From Prochlorococcus marinus CUG1415 (lineage in GTDB: Bacteria; Cyanobacteriota; Cyanobacteriia; PCC-6307; Cyanobiaceae), in assembly GCF_017696015.1 (NCBI RefSeq), contig NZ_JAAORL010000002.1, positions 434,001-498,000 of the forward strand: a stretch of DNA of 64,000 nt. The letters run 5' to 3'. Made by a program: the position numbers and the translations under genes. The notes beneath the pieces are model-generated. The model saw only the letters and a program-made list of their open reading frames with translations. It was not told the origin of the DNA and did no database searches. Below are positions 52,701 to 63,944 of the stretch, piece after piece (the first letter of the stretch is position 1; each line of letters opens with the position of its first letter).

Positions 52701-53066
52701 TTATTTTTTTCTTCCAGCAACTGTTTTTCTTGAACCCCGTCTTGTTCTTGCATTAGTTCTAGTTCTTTGACCTCTTACTGGAAGACTCATTCTATGTCTT
52801 CTTCCTCTCACACAACCTATATCTTGTAAACGTTTTAGAGCCATTCCCTCCTTTCTTCTCAAATCTCCTTCTAAAGTGAATTCTTCTGTAGCACCTCTAA
52901 GTTTTTGCACATCAGAATCTGAAAGATCTTTTACACGTACATCTGGGTTTACACCCGCATTAGCAAGAATTAGCTTTGATCTTGTTAAACCAATTCCATA
53001 GACGTATGTTAGTGCAATTTCAACTCGCTTTTCGCGAGGTATGTCAATTCCTGCAATCCTGGCCAC
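52701..53066 (-). CDS. rpsM: 30S ribosomal protein S13
   Basis: A 121-residue S13 with [20 protein letters not shown] and [12 protein letters not shown], ending in the basic [15 protein letters not shown] tail. The start is GTG at 53064-53066. Follows rpmJ by 42 bp. Confidence 0.98.
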   Translation of the reverse strand: MARIAGIDIPREKRVEIALTYVYGIGLTRSKLILANAGVNPDVRVKDLSDSDVQKLRGATEEFTLEGDLRRKEGMALKRLQDIGCVRGRRHRMSLPVRGQRTRTNARTRRGSRKTVAGRKK

Positions 53067-53108
53067 GTGTTTTTATTAAGTGAAAGTTTGAAATAAAGGG
53101 TTTAGAAT

Positions 53109-53225
53109 TTAACCCTGACGCTGTTTATTGCGAGGTCTTTTCTTGTTAATAACATAGATTTTACCTCTTCTCCTCACGATCTGATCGTCAGGACTAATTT
53201 TTTTGACTGAAGATCTGACCTTCAT
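53109..53225 (-). CDS. rpmJ: 50S ribosomal protein L36
   Basis: A 38-residue L36, [20 protein letters not shown] at the start then [18 protein letters not shown], found by reading the gap between adk and rpsM. It has no cysteine, so it is the zinc-free form (the usual CxxC is replaced). infA, which precedes rpmJ in many cyanobacteria, is absent here. Confidence 0.93.
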   Translation of the reverse strand: MKVRSSVKKISPDDQIVRRRGKIYVINKKRPRNKQRQG

Positions 53226-53270
53226 AGGGGTTTTGCAAATAAAACATTAATACTATATTCTACATCATCA

Positions 53271-53819
53271 TCAAGCCATTTTTTGCTTGATATCAGAGGA
53301 AATAGTTTTTAAATCTCTATCAGCATCAATATATTCTAGTAATGAAAGATCCTTGAAATATTGAATCAATGGTTCTGTAGTTTTTTTATAAATGTTAACT
53401 CTTGTTCTAATAGTCTCTTCAGTATCATCTTTTCTTCCTCGTAACAGTAAACGCTTAATTAGCACTTCTTCTGGAATATCTAAATAAAAAACTACTTCTA
53501 AAGGTTGATTTATTTCAATTAAGACCTCATTCAAGGAATTTGCTTGAGATAAATTTCTTGGATAGCCATCTAAAATCCAACCTTTATTATCCTTATCTAA
53601 GTTTTGCCTTACAATTTTTAATACAAGTTCGTCACTTACAAGTTCTCCCCGATTAATAATATCCTTTACCTGTCTACCAAGAATAGTATTCATTTCAATT
53701 TCTTGTCTTAATAATTCACCTGTGGAAAGGTGCAAATAAGAATTAGTTTGACTTAATAATTCCGCCTGAGTCCCTTTCCCCGCTCCAGGCGCTCCTAAAA
53801 ATAGTAAATGTTTTTTCAT
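53271..53819 (-). CDS. adk: Adenylate kinase
   Basis: A 182-residue short-form adenylate kinase with the P-loop [26 protein letters not shown] and [11 protein letters not shown]. The short LID lacks the zinc-binding insert. It starts on the last base of the secY stop (TAATG), so translation is coupled. Confidence 0.97.
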   Translation of the reverse strand: MKKHLLFLGAPGAGKGTQAELLSQTNSYLHLSTGELLRQEIEMNTILGRQVKDIINRGELVSDELVLKIVRQNLDKDNKGWILDGYPRNLSQANSLNEVLIEINQPLEVVFYLDIPEEVLIKRLLLRGRKDDTEETIRTRVNIYKKTTEPLIQYFKDLSLLEYIDADRDLKTISSDIKQKMA

Positions 53820-55138
53820 TAATTGTTAATTAGCCCTTCATACCTTTGAGAAATAACATAAGTTTGAATTTGCTTCGCCGTATCAATAGCAACACCTACA
53901 AGAATAAGTAATGAAGTTGCTCCTAACCCTTGAAAAGTCTGCACATTTGTGGCTCTTTCTACTGCAGCTGGAATTATAGCTACTGAACCCAGAAATAATC
54001 CTCCTAATAATGTCAACCTATTTTGTATCCCTGATAGGTAGTTTGCTGTATTAGTTCCTGGTCTAACTCCTGGTATTGCTACTCCTCCTTTTTTTAAATT
54101 TGAAGCCACATCAACTGGATTAATTGTAAGGGATGCATAAAAATAGGAGAATCCCAAAATCAAGGAGAAAAATGTAAGCGCATATGGCCATGGATTTGAT
54201 GATCCAGGATTTAAACTACTCGCTAATTTGATTAAGACTGGATTGCCGGTAACATTTGCAATAGTTATAGGTAAAAAAATTAAAGCAGATGCAAATATAA
54301 TAGGCATTACTCCTCCTGCGTTTAGTTTTAAGGGTAAATAACTTTGCCTTGTAGGAAGTAATGTTGCATTTCCTATTTGTCTTTTTGCACTCACAATAGG
54401 AATACGTCGCGCTCCCTCTTGGACAAAAATTATGCCAACAATTGTCAATAAAAATACTCCAAGTAAAACTGCTATACCTAAAACATCTGCGCGATCACCA
54501 GTTTGAGCTTTTTCAATGGTTGAACTTAGAGCCTTTGGTAAAGTCGAAACAATATTTAAAAAAATTACCAATGAAGCCCCTTGCCCTATTCCTTTCTCAG
54601 TAATAATTTCACTAAACCACATCACTAACATTGAGCCAGTAACTAAGGCTATAGAAGTTTGCAAAACAAATGTAGTTTCGCTTATCCCCTGAATTGCATA
54701 TTGTCGAAGAATTAAAGAAAAAATAATACTCTGCAAAAAACCCCATCCTAAGGCAACATATCTTGTAATTTGTGCAATTTTTCTTCTACCAGCTTCTCCT
54801 TCATTTTTTTGTAAATCTTCAAGAAAAGGTAATGAAGCTGTAAGAAGTTGAATAATGATGGATGCGTTTATGAAAGGAAGTATACCCAATGCGAATATTC
54901 CAAGGGTTGAAATTCCTCCACCAGTAAAAATATCTAAAAAACCTATTAATTGGCCACCTTGATCTATAAAACTTTTAAAAGCAACCCTATCAATACCCGG
55001 CATGGGGATATAAATACCAAGTCTGACTAAAAGAAGAAGACCTAAAGTTGTTAAAACTCTACTTCGTAGCTCTTTATTTAAGAATAACTGGGAGAGTATT
55101 TCAGAAGCGCTAGGATTTCTACTTTTGTTAACAAACAT
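53819..55138 (-). CDS. secY: Protein translocase subunit SecY
   Basis: A 439-residue SecY with ten membrane helices, the pore of the Sec channel in plasma and thylakoid membranes. Blocks [31 protein letters not shown] and GQGASLVIF are visible. Follows rplO by 29 bp and overlaps adk by one base. Confidence 0.98.
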   Translation of the reverse strand: MFVNKSRNPSASEILSQLFLNKELRSRVLTTLGLLLLVRLGIYIPMPGIDRVAFKSFIDQGGQLIGFLDIFTGGGISTLGIFALGILPFINASIIIQLLTASLPFLEDLQKNEGEAGRRKIAQITRYVALGWGFLQSIIFSLILRQYAIQGISETTFVLQTSIALVTGSMLVMWFSEIITEKGIGQGASLVIFLNIVSTLPKALSSTIEKAQTGDRADVLGIAVLLGVFLLTIVGIIFVQEGARRIPIVSAKRQIGNATLLPTRQSYLPLKLNAGGVMPIIFASALIFLPITIANVTGNPVLIKLASSLNPGSSNPWPYALTFFSLILGFSYFYASLTINPVDVASNLKKGGVAIPGVRPGTNTANYLSGIQNRLTLLGGLFLGSVAIIPAAVERATNVQTFQGLGATSLLILVGVAIDTAKQIQTYVISQRYEGLINN

Positions 55139-55167
55139 TTTAAAGCTTACCTAAATTTTGAGTCAAT

Positions 55168-55626
55168 TTATTTGTTATTTATAAGCTCGCAAGATCCACC
55201 AGCGTCCTCAATTTTTTGTTTTGCAACTTTTGTGAATGCATGAGCTTGAACCGTTAACTTTACATTAACTTTTCCATTGCCAAGAATTTTTAAAGGAAAT
55301 TTTGGCTTAAAGATCAATCCTTTCTTAACAAGTGAGTCTAGGTTAACAATATCATTATCTTTGAAATCATTTAATTTATCTAAATTGATGATAGAAAAGT
55401 TCTTTTGATTAATTATTTCAAAGTGTTTTAATTTTGGAACTCTTCTATACAAAGGCATTTGGCCACCTTCAAAGCCTGGACGTGTGGGTCTTCCAGAACG
55501 TGACTTTTGTCCTCTCATTCCAAAACCACATGAAGCACCCTGACCAGCAGCAATACCTCTACCCTTTCTTAATTTTTTCTTTCTAGAGCCAGAGTTTGAT
55601 TTAAGTGTATTTAATGTAGAAGTCAT
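55168..55626 (-). CDS. rplO: 50S ribosomal protein L15
   Basis: A 152-residue L15 with [20 protein letters not shown] and [21 protein letters not shown] use the ATG at 55624-55626; a CTG three codons upstream would overlap the rpsE stop but is less likely. Directly follows rpsE; rpmD (L30) is not present between them. Confidence 0.97.
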   Translation of the reverse strand: MTSTLNTLKSNSGSRKKKLRKGRGIAAGQGASCGFGMRGQKSRSGRPTRPGFEGGQMPLYRRVPKLKHFEIINQKNFSIINLDKLNDFKDNDIVNLDSLVKKGLIFKPKFPLKILGNGKVNVKLTVQAHAFTKVAKQKIEDAGGSCELINNK

Positions 55627-55631
55627 AATTT

Positions 55632-56255
55632 TCAAGAGTAGAGCTGTTCAAGTGAGATTCCTCTCTCCCTTGAGGCAGATTTGTGTGTTCTTAATTGAGA
55701 AAGAGCTACCATAGCAGCTCTTGCATTATTCAAAGGTGTTTTACTACCCAATCTTTTTGCTAAGACATTTTTTATACCGGCTAATTCTAAAACTGTTCTA
55801 ATTGAACCACCAGCAATTACTCCTGTACCTGGAGCAGCTGGTCTAATAAGTACATTAGCAGCACCTTCTCTACCTATAGATAAAGTTGGTATGGAATTAT
55901 TTGGAGTTAAAGGAACCCTAACAAGATTTTTTTTACCATCTGACACTCCCTTTCTAACAGCACCAATGACATCTCCAGCTTTTCCAACACCAACTCCAAC
56001 TTGACCTTTCTCATTACCAACAACAACGATTGCTCTAAAACTCATTTTTTTTCCACCTTTAACAGTTTTTGATACGCGCCTTATTTGAACAACCCTTTCT
56101 TGCCAATCAGAATCTCTCTCTAGATTTTTCGAATCACCTCTTCTATTTCTCTTTCGGTCGTTATTACGATTATTCTTTTTTTGTTCGCCAAGCATGGCGC
56201 CAGGAACGTTATCATTCTTAGATTGAATTTCTTGATTTGTAGGAGTGTTAGTCAT
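55632..56255 (-). CDS. rpsE: 30S ribosomal protein S5
   Basis: A 207-residue S5. After an Asn/Arg-rich N-terminal extension (about 1-50) comes the S5 core with [40 protein letters not shown] and [20 protein letters not shown]. The extension is typical of cyanobacterial S5. Confidence 0.98.
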   Translation of the reverse strand: MTNTPTNQEIQSKNDNVPGAMLGEQKKNNRNNDRKRNRRGDSKNLERDSDWQERVVQIRRVSKTVKGGKKMSFRAIVVVGNEKGQVGVGVGKAGDVIGAVRKGVSDGKKNLVRVPLTPNNSIPTLSIGREGAANVLIRPAAPGTGVIAGGSIRTVLELAGIKNVLAKRLGSKTPLNNARAAMVALSQLRTHKSASRERGISLEQLYS

Positions 56256-56270
56256 AGTAAAAATTAAAAG

Positions 56271-56639
56271 TTAGAATTCTAAGCCGGCTTCACGAGCAGC
56301 GTCAGCAAGTGCCTTAACTCTACCGTGATATATATTACCTCCACGGTCAAAAATTACTTGCTTAATACCTTTTTTTATCGCTCTCTTTGCTAATAATTTT
56401 CCAACAATAGAAGAAGAATTACAATCAGAAGGTAGTTTCTCAGAGTTTTCTCTTAGTTCTTTATCAACCGTTGAAGCAGCGCAAATAGTTGTTTGAGCGC
56501 TATCATCTATAACCTGGGCATAAATATGGTTATTAGAGCGAAAAACAGACAATCTTGGACGCGTTGCGTCTCCAATTAAGAATCTTCTTAATCTTCTATG
56601 TCTTTTTTGGGTTTGTAATTTCCTGGAAAGTTTGGTCAT
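56271..56639 (-). CDS. rplR: 50S ribosomal protein L18
   Basis: A 122-residue L18, the 5S rRNA-binding protein, with [30 protein letters not shown] and [20 protein letters not shown]. Lies 14 bp after rplF. Confidence 0.98.
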   Translation of the reverse strand: MTKLSRKLQTQKRHRRLRRFLIGDATRPRLSVFRSNNHIYAQVIDDSAQTTICAASTVDKELRENSEKLPSDCNSSSIVGKLLAKRAIKKGIKQVIFDRGGNIYHGRVKALADAAREAGLEF

Positions 56640-56653
56640 TTTTTTAATTGGAA

Positions 56654-57193
56654 TTATTTTTTGCCAGATTTACCAGCTTTTCTGAGAATTCTCTCATCAT
56701 GGTATTTAATTCCTTTACCTTTATATGGCTCTGGAGGTCTAATTGATCTGATTTTTGCTGCTTCATTGCCAACAATTTCCTTATCAATTCCAGATACGGT
56801 AACGTTTGTATTACTCTCAACTTTGTATGTTATACCATCAGGGGGGATCATTTCTACAGGATGACTATATCCTGCACTAACAACTAGATTTTTACCTTTT
56901 ACTTGTGCTCTGGATCCAACGCCTACAATTTCCAGTTTTTTTGAAAAACCTTGACTAACCCCTTCAACCATATTTGCAATTAGGGCTCTACATAAACCAT
57001 GTCTTTGCCTTGAGAATAGTTTTGTAGTAGTTGGAATTACGACAACAGTATTATCTTTTTTATCAAAACTAACTCCCTCCGGCATCTGACGTTTTAACTC
57101 ACCCTTAGGGCCTTTAACTGTAACTGTTAATCCTTCAAAATCAACCGTTACTTTATCTGGGATAAGTACTGGTGTTTTTCCAATTCTTGACAT
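56654..57193 (-). CDS. rplF: 50S ribosomal protein L6
   Basis: A 179-residue L6 with [35 protein letters not shown] and [21 protein letters not shown] canonical AAGGAGG ribosome-binding site precedes the ATG (complement of about 57200-57206). Confidence 0.99.
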   Translation of the reverse strand: MSRIGKTPVLIPDKVTVDFEGLTVTVKGPKGELKRQMPEGVSFDKKDNTVVVIPTTTKLFSRQRHGLCRALIANMVEGVSQGFSKKLEIVGVGSRAQVKGKNLVVSAGYSHPVEMIPPDGITYKVESNTNVTVSGIDKEIVGNEAAKIRSIRPPEPYKGKGIKYHDERILRKAGKSGKK

Positions 57194-57205
57194 GATTAAT
57201 CCTCC

Positions 57206-57607
57206 TTAATAAACATAGCAAAGTACTTCGCCACCTATACCTTGCTTCCTGGCATCACGATCACTCATAACACCTTTAGAAGTCGATATGATAGCAACTC
57301 CGAGACCTCCAAGAACTTTTGGTAAAGCTCTAGTATTTTTATAAATTCTCAAACCAGGTTTACTAACTCTTTGCATGGATCGAATAGTAGGGAATTTATT
57401 CTTACCACTATATTTCAGACCAAGTATTATTTGTGATTTATAGCCTTCACCTTCCTCGTTAATGTCAGAAATGAACCCCTCTTTTTGAAGTACTTTTGCA
57501 ATACTTAAGGACATTTTTGAACTTGGAATTGTTGTGGTTGTATGCTTTTTTTGACTCGCATTTCTAATTCGAGTAAGCATATCTGAAATAGGATCGTGAT
57601 TTGACAT
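57206..57607 (-). CDS. rpsH: 30S ribosomal protein S8
   Basis: A 133-residue S8 with [15 protein letters not shown] and the C-terminal [20 protein letters not shown]. In the order rplE-rpsH-rplF; rpsN, which sits between rplE and rpsH in many bacteria, is absent. Confidence 0.99.
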   Translation of the reverse strand: MSNHDPISDMLTRIRNASQKKHTTTTIPSSKMSLSIAKVLQKEGFISDINEEGEGYKSQIILGLKYSGKNKFPTIRSMQRVSKPGLRIYKNTRALPKVLGGLGVAIISTSKGVMSDRDARKQGIGGEVLCYVY

Positions 57608-57616
57608 GGTTTTAAT

Positions 57617-58156
57617 TTAATTCTTACTAAAAGGCATACCTAACTCTTGCAAGAGAGCTTTACCTTCTTGATCTGATCTCGCACTAGTGACAATAGTTAT
57701 ATCCATACCTCTTATTGAATCTATTTTATCAAAAGAGATTTCAGGAAAAATTAATTGCTCTTTCACTCCAACTGTGTAATTCCCTCTCCCATCAAAACTT
57801 TTTGGATTAACTCCTCTAAAGTCTCTTATTCTTGGTAAAGCTAGATTTATAAATCTCTCTAAAAAAGAATACATCCTGTCACCTCTTAAAGTTACAGTAC
57901 AACCAATTGGCATACCTTCACGAATTTTAAAACCCGCGATAGCTTTTTTGGCTCTAGTAACTAGGGCCTTTTGTCCTGTTATTGTTGCCATTTCATTTAA
58001 AGAAGCCTCTAAAGATTTTGAATTTGAAGCAGCTTCACCAAGACCTCTATTAACGTTGACTTTGACAACTTTAGGTACTTGATGAATATTTTTAAGACCA
58101 AGGTCCTTTAAAAGTTTTGGTCTAATTGATTCTTTGTAGCGATTTTTTAGAGTCAT
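57617..58156 (-). CDS. rplE: 50S ribosomal protein L5
   Basis: A 179-residue L5, binding 5S rRNA, with [40 protein letters not shown] and [20 protein letters not shown] 74-bp gap separates it from rplX. Confidence 0.99.
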   Translation of the reverse strand: MTLKNRYKESIRPKLLKDLGLKNIHQVPKVVKVNVNRGLGEAASNSKSLEASLNEMATITGQKALVTRAKKAIAGFKIREGMPIGCTVTLRGDRMYSFLERFINLALPRIRDFRGVNPKSFDGRGNYTVGVKEQLIFPEISFDKIDSIRGMDITIVTSARSDQEGKALLQELGMPFSKN

Positions 58157-58230
58157 AATTTTTTGTTAATTCTGGTCTTTGTCAGAATTGATAAATTAGA
58201 AAAAGTTTAAATCTGGTTTCTGATGAAAAA

Positions 58231-58587
58231 TTAATCAATTACTTCACCAGTTTTCTTCAGTCTTCTTTTCTTAACTCCCTCTTTATCAATAAAGTATTCA
58301 ATCTTACTTATAAGATTTTTTTCCTTTGAGAAGAACATTACATTTGATGCATGTAACGAAGCCTCTTCTGTAAGTATTCTTCCAGTTTCACCTTCCTGAG
58401 TTGGTTTGACATGTTTTGTCCTAAGGTTAATTCCTTTAACTACAACTCTATTTTCAAGAGGTATAGTTTTTAAAACCTCTCCAGTTTTACCTTTTTCCTT
58501 CCCATTAATTACCTTAACTAAATCTCCAGTTTTGATTCTCATTTTTATTCTTTGAAAATTCTTCTTTTGTTTTAATGAATCCAACAT
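58231..58587 (-). CDS. rplX: 50S ribosomal protein L24
   Basis: A 118-residue L24 with the KOW motif in [20 protein letters not shown] and NLRTKHVKP. The first 15 residues are an extension relative to many L24 proteins, but the ATG at 58587 is preceded by GGAGGTGAT at good spacing inside the rplN end, which supports the longer form. The start abuts the rplN stop. Confidence 0.96.
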   Translation of the reverse strand: MLDSLKQKKNFQRIKMRIKTGDLVKVINGKEKGKTGEVLKTIPLENRVVVKGINLRTKHVKPTQEGETGRILTEEASLHASNVMFFSKEKNLISKIEYFIDKEGVKKRRLKKTGEVID

Positions 58588-58953
58588 TTAAATCACCTCC
58601 GGAGCAAGAGAAACAATTTTAGTGTAATTTTTATCCCGCAGTTCTCTGGCTACAGGACCAAAAACTCTAGTACCTTTTGGATTCTTATCCTCATTAATCA
58701 AAACGGCAGCATTATCATCAAATCTGATTGAATTGCCAGTATTTCTTCTTAATGTTGCTTTTGTTCTAACGATTACGGCTTTCACAATCTCAGATTTCTT
58801 AACTCCCATATTCGGAAGAGCATCTTTAACAGTTGCTACAATTACATCCCCAACATGTGCGTATCTTCTATTAGAACCTAAAACCCTAATACATTGTAGT
58901 CTTTTCGCCCCGCTATTATCAGCGACTGTTAAATAAGTTTCTTGTTGAATCAT
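58588..58953 (-). CDS. rplN: 50S ribosomal protein L14
   Basis: A 121-residue L14 with [39 protein letters not shown] and [20 protein letters not shown]. Overlaps rpsQ by 4 bp with an AAGGAGG site inside the rpsQ end. Confidence 0.99.
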   Translation of the reverse strand: MIQQETYLTVADNSGAKRLQCIRVLGSNRRYAHVGDVIVATVKDALPNMGVKKSEIVKAVIVRTKATLRRNTGNSIRFDDNAAVLINEDKNPKGTRVFGPVARELRDKNYTKIVSLAPEVI

Positions 58954-59216
58954 TGCTTAACCTCCTTAGCCTGTCTGGTTTTATTAAGAATCTCTTCTAT
59001 TGCCCATCTTTTATGAGCGCTAAGCGGTCTAGTTTCTCTAATTTTAACTCGATCACCTAAAGCACATGTATTTTCCGGGTCATGAGCCTTGTATCTTGTA
59101 GTTCTACTTACAATTTTTTTATAAGTGGGATGTGGATATCTGTTAATAACAGCAACAACAACTGTTTTGTCCATTTTGTCGCTGACAACAGTGCCAATTC
59201 TTTCTTTAAGTGCCAT
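58950..59216 (-). CDS. rpsQ: 30S ribosomal protein S17
   Basis: An 88-residue S17 with [20 protein letters not shown], the block [20 protein letters not shown] and [16 protein letters not shown]. Follows rpmC by 9 bp. Confidence 0.98.
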   Translation of the reverse strand: MALKERIGTVVSDKMDKTVVVAVINRYPHPTYKKIVSRTTRYKAHDPENTCALGDRVKIRETRPLSAHKRWAIEEILNKTRQAKEVKQ

Positions 59217-59225
59217 AACTAATAA

Positions 59226-59444
59226 TTAATCAGAAGTAGTTTTAGAAGCAGATTGACTCTTACTGAGAGTTAGTAATTGCGCAACTTGTTTCTTGATAAT
59301 TTTGAATTTATGAGTTTCATTGAGCTGTCTCGTAGCTTGCTTGAATCTCAAATCAAAAAGATCTTTTCGTAATTGGTCAATCTTTTCAGTAATTTGATCA
59401 GAATTTAATTTTTTAAATTCTTTAAGAGACTCTGAATTTTTCAT
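59226..59444 (-). CDS. rpmC: 50S ribosomal protein L29
   Basis: A 72-residue helical L29 with [20 protein letters not shown] and [15 protein letters not shown]. Its ATG overlaps the rplP stop by 4 bp, with an AGGAGG site just before. Confidence 0.97.
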   Translation of the reverse strand: MKNSESLKEFKKLNSDQITEKIDQLRKDLFDLRFKQATRQLNETHKFKIIKKQVAQLLTLSKSQSASKTTSD

Positions 59445-59923
59445 TGTTTAACCTCCTCTTGAGATTTTTTACTATTTTGTGTATTTTCTTTGGAGGAATC
59501 TTCTAGCTTTTTATCAATGGAGATAAATTTAGTTTTTACAGGAAGTTTGTATTGAGCCAGACGCATAGCTTCCTTTGCAATTTCCTCAGTGATATCCTCA
59601 CCACCCATTTCAAAAAGTATTCTTCCAGGCTTTACAACTGCGACCCAAAACTCTGGATTACCTTTACCAGAACCCATTCTGGTTTCAGCAGGTCTCATTG
59701 TTACAGGTTTATCAGGAAATATTCTTATCCAGATTTGACCGCCACGTTTGATATATCTTGTCATAGCTCGTCTACTTGCTTCAATCTGACGTGCAGTTAC
59801 CCATCCACAGTCTTGAGCTTGGAGAGCAAATTGACCGAATGCAATAGTATTACCTTTTGAGGCTACACCCCTCATTCTGCCTCTATGTTGTTTACGGAAT
59901 TTAGTACGTTTTGGACTAAGCAT
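59441..59923 (-). CDS. rplP: 50S ribosomal protein L16
   Basis: A 160-residue L16 with [39 protein letters not shown] and [19 protein letters not shown]. The C-terminal 20 residues are a Lys/Ser/Glu-rich extension beyond the usual 137-140 residues. Confidence 0.98.
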   Translation of the reverse strand: MLSPKRTKFRKQHRGRMRGVASKGNTIAFGQFALQAQDCGWVTARQIEASRRAMTRYIKRGGQIWIRIFPDKPVTMRPAETRMGSGKGNPEFWVAVVKPGRILFEMGGEDITEEIAKEAMRLAQYKLPVKTKFISIDKKLEDSSKENTQNSKKSQEEVKQ

Positions 59924-59934
59924 TTTTATACCTC

Positions 59935-60666
59935 CTATGAATTCTCATTTGAACGGTCCTCAAATTGTTGAGGTCTTCTACTAGCTTTCCTTTTAGGGCT
60001 CGCACCCACTGGGATAGTTTGCTCCTCTTTAGGGAGAACTTCACCTTTGAACACCCATACTTTAATTCCTAGAACACCGTAAGTTGTATTAGCTTCACGT
60101 GTTGCATAGTCAATTTCAGCTCTCAAAGTATGTAAAGGTACTCTACCTTCTCTAGTCCATTCAGTTCTAGCTATTTCAGCACCATTTAACCTTCCCCCTA
60201 CTTGAATTTTAAGACCTAAGACCCCAGCCCTTTGAGCCCTTTGCAAAGCCATCCTAATAGTTCTTCTGAAAGCGACTCTTTTTTCTAATTGTTGCGCAAT
60301 ATATTCAGCCAGTAAAAAAGCATCGGCGTCTACGCGTTCAACTTCAACAACGTTAATTCTGACTTGCCTTGTCCTATCCCCTATAGTTTTTTGAATGCCA
60401 GATCTTAATTCTTCAATACCACTTCCCTGTCTTCCAACTATAACTCCTGGTCTTGCTGTTTTTAATTCAAGTTCCAGTTGGTCAGCTTTTCTAGCTATTA
60501 AAACATCGCTAATTCCCGCTGCTCCATATTTTTTTTGTATAAATGTACGAATTTTAAAATCTTCTTGTAGAAGAATTGGATATGTCTTGGAAGTAGCAAA
60601 CCATTTAGAGCGATGCTCTTGTGTAATTCCTAATCTTAATCCAGAAGGATGTATTTTATGTCCCAT
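59935..60666 (-). CDS. rpsC: 30S ribosomal protein S3
   Basis: A 243-residue S3 with the KH domain ([18 protein letters not shown]) and the C-terminal [14 protein letters not shown]. Its ATG overlaps the rplV stop by one base and has a good GGAGGT site. Confidence 0.99.
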   Translation of the reverse strand: MGHKIHPSGLRLGITQEHRSKWFATSKTYPILLQEDFKIRTFIQKKYGAAGISDVLIARKADQLELELKTARPGVIVGRQGSGIEELRSGIQKTIGDRTRQVRINVVEVERVDADAFLLAEYIAQQLEKRVAFRRTIRMALQRAQRAGVLGLKIQVGGRLNGAEIARTEWTREGRVPLHTLRAEIDYATREANTTYGVLGIKVWVFKGEVLPKEEQTIPVGASPKRKASRRPQQFEDRSNENS

Positions 60667-61052
60667 TAGTTTTGTACCTCCGCATTAGTTTGAGTAGGAG
60701 CAGATTCAACAGAAATACTGATGTGGCAAGTCTGTTTTTTAATTGAAAAAGCTCTACCTTGAGCTCTAGGCCTATACCTTTTCATTACAGGACCACTATT
60801 AGCCCATGCAGACGAAATAACTAAGTTAGATGGATCCATTCCAAGGTTATGTTCTGCATTGGCAACCGCAGATCTTAGAACTTTAGTAATAGGGTCTGTA
60901 GATCTATAAGGCATAAATTCCAACATAATCAATGCATCTCTATAAGACCTACCCCTTATCTGATCCAACACTCTTCTCACTTTAGAGGCTGATCCACGAA
61001 TATAATTCCCATGAGCAATGGCTGTTTTTGTTGTTTCAGGTGTTTTTGTCAT
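60666..61052 (-). CDS. rplV: 50S ribosomal protein L22
   Basis: A 128-residue L22 with [29 protein letters not shown] and the exit-tunnel loop [20 protein letters not shown]. Overlaps rpsS by 4 bp. Confidence 0.99.
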   Translation of the reverse strand: MTKTPETTKTAIAHGNYIRGSASKVRRVLDQIRGRSYRDALIMLEFMPYRSTDPITKVLRSAVANAEHNLGMDPSNLVISSAWANSGPVMKRYRPRAQGRAFSIKKQTCHISISVESAPTQTNAEVQN

Positions 61053-61327
61053 GATTTTGCTCCTTTCTTATCTCTTATATGACCTCGGTAAGTGCGTGTA
61101 GGAGCAAATTCACCGAGTTTATGACCAATCATTTGTTCAGTAATAAATACTGGAATGTGAGATTTGCCATTATGAACGGCGATTGTATGACCTATCATTA
61201 CAGGTAAAATCGTAGAGGATCTTGACCAAGTTTTGATAACAGACTTGTCATTATTAGAATTTTGTTTTTCTACCTTCTTGAGCAGGCTATCTGCTATAAA
61301 AGGTCCTTTTTTTAGTGAACGTCCCAT
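61049..61327 (-). CDS. rpsS: 30S ribosomal protein S19
   Basis: A 92-residue S19: [40 protein letters not shown] and [17 protein letters not shown]. Follows rplB by 37 bp. Confidence 0.99.
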   Translation of the reverse strand: MGRSLKKGPFIADSLLKKVEKQNSNNDKSVIKTWSRSSTILPVMIGHTIAVHNGKSHIPVFITEQMIGHKLGEFAPTRTYRGHIRDKKGAKS

Positions 61328-61364
61328 GATTATGTAATAGAAATTGAAATAATAAATGAAGTAA

Positions 61365-62228
61365 TCAAGAGTCTCTTCCTCCTCTACTCCTCTTAGAAAC
61401 GCGACGCCGTCTTCGAACTACTAATTTATTACTTGGTTTGTTCTTTTTACGTGTCTTTAACCCAAGAGCTGGTTTACCCCATGGAGTAACTGGACCTGCT
61501 CTACCAATTGGTGCTTTTCCCTCTCCTCCTCCATGTGGATGATCACATGGGTTCATTACACTACCTCTTACTTGTGGCCTTCTTCCAAGCCATCTTCTTC
61601 TTCCTGCTTTACCTAAACTAGTATTCCTTATTTCTGAGTTACCAACTTCTCCAAGAGTTGCGTAACATTCTTTTCTAACAAGTCGTACCTCAGTAGATGG
61701 GAGTTTTAGAGCAACATAATCTCCTTCTTTTGCCATAACTTGGGCACTAGCTCCTGCAGATCTAACCATCTGAGCGCCTCTTCCAGCATATAACTCAACA
61801 CAATGAACACTGGAACCTAATGGCATAACAGATAGTGGCATTGCATTTCCATCTTCAATTGGAACACTTTCACCAGATATGACATTTTGGCCGACTTTTA
61901 CTCCAGCGGGAGCGATAATATATCTTTTCTCTCCATCTTCGTAAAATAAAAGTGCAAGCCTTGCATTTCTATGAGGATCGTAGTGGATAGCTGCAACTTT
62001 AGCGTTAATGTTTCTTTTATCTCTTCTGAAGTCGACTAATCTATATTGCCTTTTGTGACCTCCTCCTCTATGACGACAAGTAATAACTCCACGATTATTC
62101 CTGCCTTTAACTCTATGTTTTGAAACTATTAATGATCTCTCAGGTTTTGCACTTGTTATTTCACTAAAGTCAGTAACTACTCTCTGCCTAGTGCCAGGTG
62201 TATAAGGTTTAAATTTACGAATTGCCAT
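61365..62228 (-). CDS. rplB: 50S ribosomal protein L2
   Basis: A 287-residue L2, close to the peptidyl-transferase centre, with [36 protein letters not shown] and [20 protein letters not shown] containing the conserved histidine. Follows rplW by 12 bp. Confidence 0.99.
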   Translation of the reverse strand: MAIRKFKPYTPGTRQRVVTDFSEITSAKPERSLIVSKHRVKGRNNRGVITCRHRGGGHKRQYRLVDFRRDKRNINAKVAAIHYDPHRNARLALLFYEDGEKRYIIAPAGVKVGQNVISGESVPIEDGNAMPLSVMPLGSSVHCVELYAGRGAQMVRSAGASAQVMAKEGDYVALKLPSTEVRLVRKECYATLGEVGNSEIRNTSLGKAGRRRWLGRRPQVRGSVMNPCDHPHGGGEGKAPIGRAGPVTPWGKPALGLKTRKKNKPSNKLVVRRRRRVSKRSRGGRDS

Positions 62229-62240
62229 GATTAAAACTCC

Positions 62241-62543
62241 TTAAGATTCTGGAAATAGTTGGATTTTGTCTCCTTCAGCAAGACGTACAATTGCCTTCTT
62301 GACCTGAGAACGTTTACCGGAAAACTTCCCGACTCTTCTAGTTCTCCTAGGAGGATTCATAGTGCTAACTCCTATGACTTTAACACTGAACAAGGCTTCT
62401 ATAGCTGCCTTTATTTGTGGCTTTGCCGCTCTATGATCTACTTCAAAAGTATATTGGTTAATATCTAGTGCGTTTGTAGCTTTCTCAGTAATAACTGGCT
62501 TTCGTATTACATCTGCTAAACGAGAAGAGAATAATTTACTCAT
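62241..62543 (-). CDS. rplW: 50S ribosomal protein L23
   Basis: A 100-residue L23, docking site for trigger factor and SRP at the tunnel exit, with [39 protein letters not shown] and the [19 protein letters not shown] arm. Overlaps rplD by 4 bp; an AGGAGG site precedes it. Confidence 0.98.
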   Translation of the reverse strand: MSKLFSSRLADVIRKPVITEKATNALDINQYTFEVDHRAAKPQIKAAIEALFSVKVIGVSTMNPPRRTRRVGKFSGKRSQVKKAIVRLAEGDKIQLFPES

Positions 62544-63172
62544 GATGCATAAACCTCCTGAATTTTATTTATCGCTGATTGACCTATTACCAATTTATTA
62601 GCATTGAGAATATCAAATACATTTAATTGATCGGCGGCTATTAATTTTACTTTTTCAATATTATTGATGGATTTTTTTATGACATCGGACGGACTATCAA
62701 GAATAACCAAGACTTTTTCAGTTTTTTGTATACCTAATCGAGCAAGGCCATTGATAATGTCACTTGTTTTAGGCTGCTTTAGAGTAGATCCAAAATCTTC
62801 AACAGCCTTCATATCAGATACTCTGGACATTAGTGCTGTTCTAAGAGCTAATCTACGTTCCTTACGATTCATATCAAGATTGTAAGAACGTGGCTTGGGT
62901 CCAAAAATAATTCCGCCACCAGGTCTTAAGGGTGTTCTTATTGATCCTTGACGAGCTCTTCCTGTACCTTTCTGTTTGTATGGCTTTCTACCTCCCCCAC
63001 GTACTTCAGATCTTGTCAAAGTTGATGCTGTCCCTTGTCTTTTATTTGCTAGCTGCCTAAGGACTGCTCTATGGATTAAGTCTGCAGAAGAAGTTTCTTT
63101 AGCAACCGCTAAATCAAGAGTAACTTTACCTGATTTTTGACCATCCCACTTAAGAGTTTCTAGTGTTTTCAT
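62540..63172 (-). CDS. rplD: 50S ribosomal protein L4
   Basis: A 210-residue L4 with the tunnel loop around [20 protein letters not shown] and [20 protein letters not shown]. In some bacteria L4 represses its own operon; nothing here proves that. Overlaps rplC by 4 bp. Confidence 0.98.
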   Translation of the reverse strand: MKTLETLKWDGQKSGKVTLDLAVAKETSSADLIHRAVLRQLANKRQGTASTLTRSEVRGGGRKPYKQKGTGRARQGSIRTPLRPGGGIIFGPKPRSYNLDMNRKERRLALRTALMSRVSDMKAVEDFGSTLKQPKTSDIINGLARLGIQKTEKVLVILDSPSDVIKKSINNIEKVKLIAADQLNVFDILNANKLVIGQSAINKIQEVYAS

Positions 63173-63822
63173 GATTTTTCACCTCCTTTTTTGCCTACAA
63201 CATTGTTTGGCTTAATGTTGACAATTGAGCCAGGCTTACCTGGGACAGAACCCTTTACTACAAGCAAATTTTTCTGATCATCAATTTTTAGAACTAACAA
63301 ACCTTTAGTAGTTATCTGTTTTCCTCCGTATCTTCCTGCCATTCTTTTCCCAGGATAAATTCTGCCTGGAGTTGTTCCTGCTCCTGTAGATCCAGGTGCT
63401 CTATGATTTTTTGAACCATGACTCATAGGACCTCTGCTAAAACCATGTCTTTTCTGATAACCAGCAAAACCTCTACCCATAGATTTGCCACTGATATCAA
63501 CTTTTTGACCAACCTCAAAGTTTTTTACAGTTATTTTATTTCCGATTTCATAAGATGTAGTTTCTTCAACCCTATATTCTTTCAAATGCTTTAAAAGTTC
63601 TTCACCTGATTTCAACAAATGTCCCTTTTCAGGTTTACTTATATGCTTCTCTTTGGACAAGCCATAACCTATTTGAACGGCAGTATAACCATCCAAAGCG
63701 GCAGTTTTCAATTGCGTGATACGGCAAGGACCAGCTTCAATAAGAGTAACTGGTACAGCATTACCTTTGTCGTCGAAAAGCTGGGACATGCCCAATTTCT
63801 TTCCTAAAATTCCTATAGACAT
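63169..63822 (-). CDS. rplC: 50S ribosomal protein L3
   Basis: A 217-residue L3, first gene of the S10-like operon here because rpsJ is elsewhere. Blocks are [40 protein letters not shown] and [11 protein letters not shown]. The operon promoter must lie in 63823-64000. Confidence 0.99.
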   Translation of the reverse strand: MSIGILGKKLGMSQLFDDKGNAVPVTLIEAGPCRITQLKTAALDGYTAVQIGYGLSKEKHISKPEKGHLLKSGEELLKHLKEYRVEETTSYEIGNKITVKNFEVGQKVDISGKSMGRGFAGYQKRHGFSRGPMSHGSKNHRAPGSTGAGTTPGRIYPGKRMAGRYGGKQITTKGLLVLKIDDQKNLLVVKGSVPGKPGSIVNIKPNNVVGKKGGEKS

Positions 63823-63926
63823 AAGACTAAGTTAGGCTAGCTAGTAATGATTTTTCAATTATCTAAACCTTTCAGTTATTAAGATGTAGTTAATAAAAAA
63901 AACAATTAATTAATAAGGTTGAGACT

Positions 63927-63944
63927 TATCTAAAAACTTAGATA
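63927..63944. promoter_or_regulatory. Small inverted repeat upstream of rplC
   Basis: TATCTAA (63927-63933) and TTAGATA (63938-63944) with a 4-nt spacer, 105-122 bp upstream of rplC. It could be a protein-binding site, a leader-RNA hairpin or chance in A+T-rich DNA. I see no gene in 63823-64000. Confidence 0.3.
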
